Source: Patagioenas fasciata (Eukaryota > Chordata > Aves > Columbiformes > Columbidae). Taken from it: a stretch of 64,000 nt of DNA. The stretch is taken from the NCBI RefSeq assembly GCF_037038585.1, contig NC_092525.1:20170867-20234866 (forward strand), in the 5' to 3' direction. The notes beneath the pieces were generated by a model that made no database searches, had not been told where the DNA came from, and saw nothing but the letters and a program-made list of their open reading frames with translations. The translations under genes were made by a program, and so were the position numbers. This document shows, one piece after another, positions 1 to 8,770 of this stretch. Every line of letters begins with the position of its first letter. Position 1 is the stretch's first letter.

Positions 1-841
1 AACAAACATCAGGGAGTGTTAAATTCAGGTTAGGCGCTGTACTCTGAAAACCCCGCTGAGTCCACAGAGCCTGCTAAGCGCACAAAAGGCACGGAGGGAA
101 GAGACATCCCTGGGTTCCGCACATCCTTGTCTCCTGGCCTTACCCAGCGGAGAAATATTGAAACTGAAGCCTTAGGTGGGTGGGTGGACTACTTTTTGTC
201 CTATTGTCTCCTCTTTCACTTCTGTGGCTAAAGGTATAATCTTGGCACACAAACCCTGTTTAAGTACTCTGTTACTAAGGAAACAAAGTTGTCAAGCAGG
301 GACCATGTGGGAATAATGGTGATTTATTTAGAAAAGGAAAGGTTTGTCATTTTAAGCTCACTACTACAAAATTGCTTTTTGATTACCTCCAAGCTTATTG
401 CATTGTCTTGTCACAATAAACTATGGGAACAAGTGGAAAGGTTAATAATTGTGGGCTTTGTTCTTGTCAGTTATTCTGCAAAAGATCATACAGGAGACCT
501 GCACCCATAGCTCCAAAGGAACAAATTTCAGTAGGGCTGGAGCAGGATCCTGGACTCCATTTGTTGTTGTTGTTATTATCTATTTATTTCCAACTGCATC
601 CAACGGCAGCATGGCTGAGATGCCCAGATTTGCCGACCGACTACAAGCATGGACTCTGTGATACACGGGTAAGAGTAGGCAAGGTTGTGTACACATATTT
701 TTCAGAGTGGGGAAAGGAGAAGAATCTGAGCAGGAAGGAGAAAGATAAGGAGATTTGAGAGTGCTTTGTAAGGTCTGAACTGTAATACATATTCTGAGTT
801 CCATCACCAAAGGTTCCTTGTTTGTTAGGAAACAGCAGGGG
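1..841. other. Intergenic single-copy DNA, nothing recognised
   Basis: AT-rich non-coding sequence with a few TTG/TTA trinucleotide units near 561-578. I see no splice-flanked exon, no RNA gene and no repeat I can name. Open frames here are under 115 codons, overlap each other and show no family motif. Confidence 0.6.
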
Positions 842-939
842 TTTATTTTATTTTATTTTATTTTATTTTATTTTATTTTATTTTATTTTATTTTATTTTA
901 TTTTATTTTATTTTATTTTATTTTATTTTATTTTATTTT
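842..939. repeat. (TTTTA)n microsatellite, left tract
   Basis: About 19 uninterrupted TTTTA units directly abut the octamer tail of a minus-strand CR1. A matching tract lies on the other side of that CR1 (1507-1590). The uniform units suggest a recent or length-unstable array. Confidence 0.97.
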
Positions 940-1506
940 CACAGTAACACAGTATCACAGTATCACAGTATCACAGTACATTTGGGATTGGAAGGGACCT
1001 TGAAAAATCATCCAGTCCAATCCCCTGCTGGAGCAGGAACGCGTAGGTGAGGTTCCACAGGAATGTGTCCAGGCGGGCTTTGAATGTCTCCAGGGAAGGA
1101 GACTCCACAGCCTCCCTGGGTAGCCTGTTCCAGTGCTCTGTTACCCTCACTGAGAAGAAGTTTTTTCTCAAATTTAAGTGGAACCTCTTGTGTTCCAGCT
1201 TGATCCCATTACTCCTTGTCCTATCATTGTTTGCCACTGAGAAGAGCCTGACTCCATCCTCATGGCACTCACCCTTTATATATTTATAAACATTAATAAG
1301 GTCACCCCTCAGTCTCCTCTTCTCCAAACTAAAGAGCCCCAGCTCCCTCAGCCTTTCTTCATAAGGGAGATGCTCCACTCCCTTAATCATCTTTGTTGCC
1401 CTGCGCTGGACCCTCTCCAGCAGTTCCCTGTCCTTCTGGAACTGAGGGGCCCAGAACTGGACACAATATTCCAGATGTGGTCTCACCAGGGCGGAGCAGA
1501 GGGGAA
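940..1506 (-). mobile_element. CR1 LINE, 5'-truncated, with the C-terminal part of ORF2
   Basis: On the minus strand, a frame open from about 1486 to 971 encodes the C-terminal end of the CR1 ORF2 reverse-transcriptase protein. The recognisable blocks are [13 protein letters not shown] near its start, then [31 protein letters not shown] and [14 protein letters not shown]. There is no frameshift in the part that remains. The usual stop after the CDLI-like motif appears mutated (TAG to TAC), so the frame runs on into what is normally 3' UTR. The 3' end, at the left, is an octamer repeat reading ATACTGTG on the element strand (variant units at 940-978), typical of CR1, which lacks poly(A). The endonuclease and most of the RT domain are missing because of 5' truncation, so the copy cannot move by itself. 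It is flanked by (TTTTA)n on both sides. Identification rests on well-known CR1 motifs and is secure; the subfamily is not assigned. Confidence 0.97.
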
Positions 1507-1590
1507 TATTTTATTTTATTTTATTTTATTTTATTTTATTTTATTTTATTTTATTTTATTTTATTTTATTTTATTTTAATTTTATTTTTT
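1507..1590. repeat. (TTTTA)n microsatellite, right tract
   Basis: About 14 TTTTA units, then a slightly degenerate end with extra T residues. It starts where the truncated 5' end of the minus-strand CR1 stops, mirroring the tract at 842-939. Confidence 0.96.
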
Positions 1591-4500
1591 CAGGGAGCCC
1601 ATTTAGATCCCAATAATCAGATATAAAAAAATTCTAAATAACTTCAGTGTGCTTTGAACTAGGTCTCACGTGCTTTTTGTCAGGATAATTTAATACTAAG
1701 GCAAGAACTTCCTCATGAAAAAAATGGATCACTTTCTTGCCCAGGGGTGTGTTCACCAGCAAGTTCTGTTCCCTGTGAGCTGCTTCAAGATTAAAGAGTT
1801 AATTTATTTGAAGAAGAATAGAATGAAAGGTTCAAATTGTTGTTGAGTTTGGGGTTACTTTAAAGAACAATTGGCATTAAGAAATCACTATAAAGGCTTC
1901 TGTATTTTCACAATATGACAAAAATTTAACATCTTGGAAAGTTTTCGAAGTGGCAGTTTACTAGAACATAGTTATTTTTATGGTAAAGTTTTGAGGAGAA
2001 ATTCAAAACTGTTAATATAGAATACTTTTGAAAATGAATAGGTTTTGAGGTTTTTTAGCATGAAATGATGACTCCTTTTCAATTTTTTACTGAAGTAACT
2101 TTAAGAATATTTGGAATCTAAATGAAATGTTTCACAGGCCTGTAAGGGAATTTATTTTCATATATAATTCACCATTTTACTTTCTGTTCTTACCTGGATT
2201 GGCAAAACTGAAAAATCTTGAAGTATTTTCCAATAGAGGAAAAATATTTCCTACATACTTATTGGAGCTCTTGCCAAGTTCTCTCAATCACAGCAAACTT
2301 TCCTGCTTTCCAGAAAACCCCGAAGGCTGATTGGAGAAGGAAAAAAATCCTTGCTAATATCTGTCTTTTCCCATGTGAGATTTTGCTAGAAAATGAATAA
2401 TACAATAGTAAAGGATGCGACATTAAGTATTTATGGCAAATTAAAACTCATCTCCAGGACCATTTAGATAACAGGGACCTGACCACACCTCTCCTGTTCT
2501 TCACTAGAGTCAGTTATCAGTGTCAGTTATTTTCATTAGCTACAAACATTAATGAAGAATAAATTAATCACAGCATAACAGGAGTTTTATGTTGTAATCA
2601 TGACCAATTTGCTATTATTTGCTGCATCAGAGTCAGGTTGGGTAAGGCTTCTACTTAATGAGTGGGTTCATGCCATTGTATTGTGGAATTTATTTTGAGA
2701 CATTATATTGAAGCAATGTAATTAAATGCATTGAGATTTGGTCAGCAGTTTTTATGTCAGACACCAGCATATCTTTATTTATTTGGGAAGGGCTAGTAGT
2801 ATTCTGGGATGTTCTGTAGTATATCAGCTGCCCTGTTCCACAGCCCTACTTTACCAACTATTCAGGATCGAGATTTCTTAAAAAGGGCTTTAAAAATATG
2901 ATAATTTCACTCAGCCTTTTGTATGTCTCTGTTCTGACACCAGACTCCAGATTAAAGCCCCTGAGTAATGGGCTTTTTTGCTACTTGAGACCTCTTGTTC
3001 TGAAAGCTAGAACCAGATGAATAATTGAATTTGCAGGTTTGCCCTGAATAGAAAGAAAAATGAGTTAAAAACAATTGTCAGGTTAGCCAAATGATTTACA
3101 TTAAACTGAAACATAGATGAATTATTTCTTGAAAATTCAGTTTTAAAATTAAAATTAAAAAATGTCATTTCGTTGAGGATGATTAGTACAGTTTAGGATT
3201 TGATCCTGGATCTTGGTGATTGTGACGTCCTTGCATTATGAGAAGAACAAGAGGCAAAAAGGATGCAGAGTGAGCCTCTGTCTCCTGTTGCTTCCCACTG
3301 TAGCTGAATACCAATAAATTTCTCATTTCCATATTTTGAAAGGTGTGGTTTGACAGCTGATGACAGCAGGAGGAGACTATCATGCTACCAGAGCTCTTCC
3401 AAGTGCTGCAGCCGTTATCCTGGCTGTCCTTTCCCATAGCCAGCTCCTCGCTCCAGCACATGCACTTTTCCAAAGGCCTCTTTTCTACACACCCAGGGAG
3501 CAAATGCATTATTTTCACTCAAGAGATAGCTAAAATAATTCTTCTGGGGCTGGAAAGCCAGCTTCAGAAATGTTGCTGTTACAAGCAGGTTTTCTGTGAC
3601 ACTTCTCTTTTCCTTCTGGAGATAACACCTTCTTTGCACTTTTTCCCATTTCCAAGGATATATGTCTGACTTCTCTTCACAGCTGTGGGCAAACAATGAA
3701 ATCACCCTTTTCCAGACTTCAGGCCAGGCCTGGGTGTTTGCATGTGCAGCCATTCGATTCTAAACAAAAAGAACCTTAAAAAAAAAACCCAAACAACTTA
3801 GAGAACAGAATCTTCTGCTCTTGAAAAAAGAACACTGTCTTTCATTTGTTCACCCCATATTCTGTCTAGAGGTGACTACATCTTCCAGAGAGGCTCTTGG
3901 CTGTGCTCCCACAGCTCAGCTGCAATATGGGTTCCATTCCAGAAGAACTTCTGAGGAAAAGGCGCTGTAGGTTTGTTAGAGGGATACCAATGAATCATTT
4001 AATTATTAAATAATTTGAGATTTTATTTGAACATATTTTTATTTTGGCGTATAGACATGAAATGCACTGTGACAATCAAAGGCTAGATCTTGTAACTTTG
4101 CTTTAAAATGCCTTGCCAGAGTTGATGGTAAGGAATAAAAAAGATTTCAGTGTTGTGCTTGTGAGCCATACTATAAAAGCAATCTTCCTCAGGCAGCCAG
4201 CTCTCAGCCTGCCTGCCCTTCACTCTGCTCAATCAATACTTGTATAAATATCTTTTCCCAAGAGATGAATACATGACACTGCCTTGTTCATTGCTGGTGG
4301 TAGTGCCAGTGAGCCATGAGAGCAGGGTGAGGACGGTGGCCTTCAGAAAAAGTCACCAAAGCAGAGTTCCTTGAGTCATTTTGCATTTCCATATGTCCCC
4401 TGTAACAAGCGTAGCACCTACACACATTAAAAGCCAGAGCACATTTCAATGAAAGAATGCAATAAAAAGGATTAATGTTGATTGCTTTGATGGAGGAAGA

Positions 4501-4797
4501 AATTTTTATTTCTAATGTTTATTTTGTGACGGTGCGATTGATTTCTTCACTGTGTGGTGTGGGCCTGGCCCTGCTCCTGAATTGGCCTGTGTTGCCTGCA
4601 GCTCCCACTGATCTCATCTCCTCAGGTTACTTTGCAGCTTGTTTAGGTCCTGCTGAGTGTGTGTTATCCCTGCTCAGCAGAGCTGCCACCTGTACATTTG
4701 ATCACAGTTGAATCTCAACTGTGAGAAACACCCAACAAAGCCATGTCATGTAGGGAACAGAGTTGTTTGGGTTCATGTTGCTATAGCTACGATATCT

Positions 4798-4801
<4 letters not shown>
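1591..4801. other. Intergenic AT-rich DNA, nothing recognised
   Basis: Roughly 3.2 kb of low-CpG, AT-rich sequence. Open frames reach about 110 codons on either strand, overlap one another and show no family motif. I see no CR1, LTR, tandem array or RNA gene. Confidence 0.6.

Positions 4802-4832
<31 letters not shown>
4802..4832. repeat. Homopolymer A31
   Basis: Thirty-one consecutive A residues on the plus strand, 53 bp left of the first LTR target-site duplication. No recognisable retrogene or SINE body precedes it, so I list it as a simple repeat and not as a poly(A) tail. Confidence 0.95.
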
Positions 4833-4833
<1 letters not shown>

Positions 4834-4885
4834 CCTTGGGAAATCCTGGCTGGAGTTTAGCAAGATGGGACATTGCTTTAAAGTG

Positions 4886-4891
4886 ACTCCA
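4886..4891. repeat. Target-site duplication, left copy (ACTCCA)
   Basis: The hexamer ACTCCA immediately precedes the TG that opens the LTR on the plus strand. It is identical to 5343-5348. A 6-bp duplication is typical of class II (ERVK/alpha- and beta-retrovirus-like) integrases. Confidence 0.85.
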
Positions 4892-5342
4892 TGTAGTAGT
4901 AATAAATTCGACGAATCCAGACGCCGGCATAAGCTCTTTGATCGAACGGGCGGGCCGGGCGAGAGTAAGCAGTCTAATTCAATGTGAATTTACCATCCGT
5001 ACTCTCTAATGAACTCCTAAACAACACTGAATATCAATGTCCCCGAGACCACGTTTTTCCAAGCCTTATATAGGCTATACCAAAAGGCCATGCGGCAAGT
5101 GCAGGCTACAATTGGTTACACTTACAGTCACTCATCCCCCCCCACTATGGTGATTGGCTGCAGGGCACTGTTCACAGACTGTTCATGCGCAGCGGCAACG
5201 CCCCTCCTGCAGCCTGGGTCGAGGGCAGAGCAGCTTCTGTTTACTTTCCCTTTGTCTCTGGTGTCTCAGGGAAATCCTTCCGTGTAGCACAGCCGCATCA
5301 AGCCCTGGCTTGTTCACAGCACACGGCCAGAGACTCTCCACA
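4892..5342 (-). mobile_element. Solo LTR of an endogenous retrovirus (class II-like), minus strand
   Basis: A 451-bp unit begins with TGTAGTAG and ends with TCTCCACA on the plus strand, so the sense LTR runs TGTGGAGA...CTACTACA with the canonical TG...CA ends. Perfect 6-bp duplications (ACTCCA) flank it. The minus orientation is chosen from promoter signals: sense-strand CCAAT boxes at 5153-5157 and 5111-5115, then TATATAAGG at 5064-5072, in U3-TATA order toward the left end. No gag, pol or env remnant, primer-binding site or polypurine tract lies next to it, so it is a solo LTR left by recombination between two LTRs. Nine CpGs survive in about 60 bp (4913-4973), which suggests a fairly young insertion in a genome where methylated CpGs decay. 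I see no clear AATAAA in the sense R region. The family name is not assigned. Confidence 0.85.
5064..5191 (-). promoter_or_regulatory. U3 promoter elements of the minus-strand solo LTR
   Basis: Read on the minus strand, the order is a TGCGCATG NRF1-like half site (5184-5191), a CCAAT box (5153-5157), a second CCAAT box (5111-5115) and a TATATAAGG TATA box (5064-5072). Start of transcription would be expected roughly 30 bp further left, near 5035. These are sequence matches only; activity is unknown. Confidence 0.65.
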
Positions 5343-5348
5343 ACTCCA
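5343..5348. repeat. Target-site duplication, right copy (ACTCCA)
   Basis: Identical to the hexamer at 4886-4891 and directly after the terminal CA of the LTR. Confidence 0.85.
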
Positions 5349-7104
5349 CTGGAAGGATTAAAGAAGATCTGTGAACCCCCAGTGATCCCATCAGCATTAG
5401 TCTGAGAGTCACTGGTGAAAGGGGCAAGTGTCCAAATCTGAGAATCCTGTAAGTTTCCTGCATTTTATTTTAATTTTTACCCTTAATTCCTCATGCAGTA
5501 AAGAGTACAATGAAAGGGCAATGTTTTCTACTGTTAATTTGCTCTCTTACTTTCATAACATCTCTTTAATATTGGACGAAGGACATGTGCTGTGTTGAGA
5601 CTTCTCATTAAGGTCTTCATTCACTTTTTAAAATTCCCTCTCATTTTAAGACTGTTTTGAGGAGCCTCTCCTCTCTTCACTAAGTATAGTGAGGGCCTGG
5701 ACAACAACTTATTTAGACTTGATGCCCTGCTGAAGTTAGACTGAAAATGTTAGGTGAGATAAATCCCACACAAGGTGCCCATGCTCACTGATTGCAGTGT
5801 GTGGCTTTGGCACCCTGCTTTCTGGTTTCCTCTCTGACAACAATAATGCCGTTTGCACTCGACCAGTTTCAATGAAATAGTCAAGGATTAATTTTTGTTC
5901 TGTAATCGGACATTTAAGTTTGTTGTTCATGCAGTTCATCTCTGTGCTCGAACCCTGTACCTTTGAAGAAGCTGATTCAACATAACAGTGCATATAAAAT
6001 CACAGTAAATATAGTGGGAAGCAACCACAAAAGCCCTTTTACCTGCTTCAAGAAAAGACCAGCTACAACTAGAATTATACAGATGCTATCAGCCAAGTAA
6101 GAAGTTAGAATACTGTCGCTGCTCAGGGTTTCAAATAACAACCATACAAATGTGTTGTGACTGAATACCCATGGGAGGCTGGCTGGGAGCTCGGATGGGC
6201 TCCACAGGACTATAGCTTACCTTCTTCTTTAAAAACATATATTCTTTTCAAGTTTCTCTGATTTTCAGAGCCATAAATTATTTTTCAGGCTTTTCTAATG
6301 TTAAAATTCTTACCTGAAGGCCAGAAATGATTTGCTGAAGAATAAAAAAGTCCATCTTCCTGAAGTGAGCCTCTGTAAATATCTTAGATGTCATTTCATA
6401 AAGGTAAATGGCATCATTTCAATTTTTCTCTGCTCAAGTGGCAGTAGGCCCAGCAGAGTGAACAAAGGGAGGAGATAGGATGTCTTACAAATAAATCCAA
6501 TTAAACTTCTTTCTGTGAATTGATTGCATTTTATTTCCCCACACATAAAGCAGATTCTAGATAATCAAAGCTCTGGCTTGCCGCACTGTATTCAGCTATT
6601 CTCAACAAGTTGTTTTGTGGGACGCACAGTGTGCAGGAGCTTATTTCCTAACCCATTTTGTTTTCCTTCCAAGCCAAGCGAGAGTAAATAGAAAACATTT
6701 GCTGTTGCTGCAAGGTATTCTGCTAGGATTACTTGTCCTACAGCACACCGTTGTGGCTGCCATTCGGGGACACCAGGGTGCTTCAGAAGCACAGTCAGGT
6801 TCATGTTAGAAAGCCTCTATTCGATTTGAATGGTCAGTAGGTTAGATATCTAATATTTTTAAGTGGGTGTAGCAAAAGTTCTTGTGGAAGGCAAGGGATG
6901 TGAGAAACATCAGGATGATACTCTGGGCTTTGCTGTTGCTTTTTCTCTCTTACTAGTTCAATACATTGCATAAAGAGACTTCGTTTTTAAGAACTGTATT
7001 TGTGCCTTCTCCCTTAAGATGCAAATTTAATGTTTCTTTAGGTTAGAGAGTTACTTTAGAGCAGAAATCAGAACCTTTTTAGGTTCTAAAATAATATGTG
7101 TGGT
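5349..7104. other. Intergenic DNA, nothing recognised
   Basis: AT-rich single-copy sequence with scattered short open frames under 90 codons. No named repeat or RNA gene was found. Confidence 0.55.
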
Positions 7105-7127
7105 GGGAGGAGGGAGGAGGGTAGGGG
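7105..7127 (+). other. G-quadruplex motif
   Basis: Four G runs (7105-7107, 7112-7114, 7119-7121, 7124-7127) are separated by loops of 2-4 nt, fitting the G3+N1-7 rule on the plus strand. It is an isolated G-rich patch in AT-rich DNA. Whether it folds is unknown. Confidence 0.7.
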
Positions 7128-7691
7128 CCAGGAGGGCTGGCAAGCCTGGAAGTGGAGCAGTGCTGATATTTAGTTCTAAATCATATGTGATGGTCTGAAT
7201 GGACACATCATAAAGATCTTAATTTCCAGATGGGTTCATATGGTGTCTTTTGTGATGACTCAGCTGATTAACAGGATCGCATAGATTAATACCAATTTGA
7301 CTGCTACTTCATGAATAATTTTCCTGAGATTTTTAACCCTATTGCTGCTGAAGGTCAGTCTTGATTTTACTGTAACTCAGAGTTTGCAAGAAGTCTTGAA
7401 ATGGCCATTATCTACTTCATAAGCCTCACACTTTTCATATCTCCTCTGACTCTCCTTGTGTACAATATTAGCCTGTTCTAAGTGGTACCATTTTTCTTGG
7501 AAAATACACAGGGCATTCTCATTGTGGAAATCCACCCTTTTAATATTATTCTAACATCTTCCCTATATTGCTCCTCTTCAAACACTGAGAAAAAGTCCTT
7601 CACCATTTTATGACAAAGCAGTGAGCGTTCCCTGTGTAGTAAGTGGAGTCAGCACATAAATAAACAGAGCAGCCTCATTAGTGCATAATGT

Positions 7692-7717
7692 CAACTGTCA
7701 GTAATGGCTGACAGTTG
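7692..7717. repeat. Perfect inverted repeat, 10-bp arms, 6-nt loop
   Basis: The left arm CAACTGTCAG (7692-7701) and right arm CTGACAGTTG (7708-7717) are exact reverse complements around TAATGG. Each arm joins a CANNTG E-box hexamer to a TGACAG (MEIS/TGIF-type) hexamer, so the site could be a paired protein-binding element as well as a hairpin. Confidence 0.8.
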
Positions 7718-7921
7718 CAGCTTTGTATATTATAACCTACTTTATTCAGCAAGGGTACGTTAGGATGCAAGGGCTATTCCCTGTGCTGCTTAAAAAGTGC
7801 CAGGACATCTTCAGCTTCCAGCTGGAGGAACCACCAGAGACCAGCAGGAGGAATCTGAGTTTAAACACCTCATTTGAAGGTCAGAACCTCTCACGGTGTA
7901 GCAGAAGTACAGTGCAGTGTC

Positions 7922-8018
7922 AGCATCGGTTATGAGCCCAGAGCCTAATGTAGGGCTCAAAACCATGACCTTCTACACCAGGGGCAAGAATGTTACCAAC
8001 TGAGCCTGGCTGACATTA
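7922..8018 (-). repeat. tRNA-derived SINE remnant
   Basis: Read on the minus strand this stretch carries an A-box-like AGGCTCAGTTGG (7996-8007) and a B-box-like GGTTTTGAGCC (7954-7964), 31 nt apart, the order and spacing of a tRNA-type RNA polymerase III promoter. The body between them resembles a diverged tRNA and there is no intact acceptor stem, so it is not a functional tRNA gene. An old SINE head (MIR, LF-SINE, AmnSINE and similar) is the likeliest source; I cannot name the family. Confidence 0.45.
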
Positions 8019-8724
8019 ATTAAACCCTCATTAAAAGCAAGGGCTTTTTTCCTGGTTTGAAATGCGATCTCCTCTGCAAGGTTTTATCATGCATATTTTA
8101 TTACAAATTTTAGCATGTGGACTATAGACCCTGTTCTGATCTCTTGGAATCACTGTACATGGCATATGTTTCATGCAGATGGGAAACAGAGAAGAGAGAA
8201 AAATATCCATATTCATTTGTTCTAGTTGGTAAGGTAGGTAGTTGTGTTAGGACATTCAAGAACAGCTTAAAGAGTGAAGTTTAGTGTCTATTGCCACATG
8301 CCGGTATGGGAAATGTTCCATGTAGTACTAACAGGGCATGAACACACAAACCCTGCAAGATTTAAGTTACACGTGAGCCATCAGGATTATCCAAAGTTTG
8401 AATATCACCTGGCAATAGAATCTAGGAAAAGCCCCAAGCTTTTCTGCTTATTCTCATGAGCTCCTCTGGGAAACATATTTACTCACAAACCTGTTTTACC
8501 TGCAATATAACACACATTTTGCTTTAAACCAACCAAGTCTTTTGTAAATTCAGGAAAGCAGCAAGACAGAGTTCACTGTTAACAATGTCTTCGTTTCTAA
8601 CAATATCTAAATGATTTCTCAGTGTTACTGAGGCTCTTTCCAACCTGGTGCTGCAGGCACTGACTGTTTTGACTAGTGTCCAGCAGCTTAAGTGCCTGAG
8701 CTAGTCTTAATTTTGCCATTTATT
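8019..8724. other. Intergenic DNA, nothing recognised
   Basis: Single-copy AT-rich sequence with no motif I can support. Confidence 0.55.
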
Positions 8725-8770
8725 CTGATTTTAATCCCATTTCCCCATCAGTAAGAAAGAGGGAATGGCC
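8725..8770 (+). repeat. MIR-like fragment
   Basis: The phrase CATTTCCCCATCAGTAAGA followed by a G-rich GGGAATGG matches the most conserved part of MIR SINEs (TTTCCCCATCTGTAAAATGGGG) with several differences. Only about 45 bp can be followed, so chance similarity is possible. Confidence 0.3.

Noticed and set aside
818..1003. Open frame of repeated FYFIL residues
   Set aside because: Translation of the TTTTA microsatellite; a pentanucleotide array without stops in this frame.
4802..4832. Poly(A) tail of a processed pseudogene
   Set aside because: No coding or SINE-like body precedes the A31 run and no target-site duplication was found around it.
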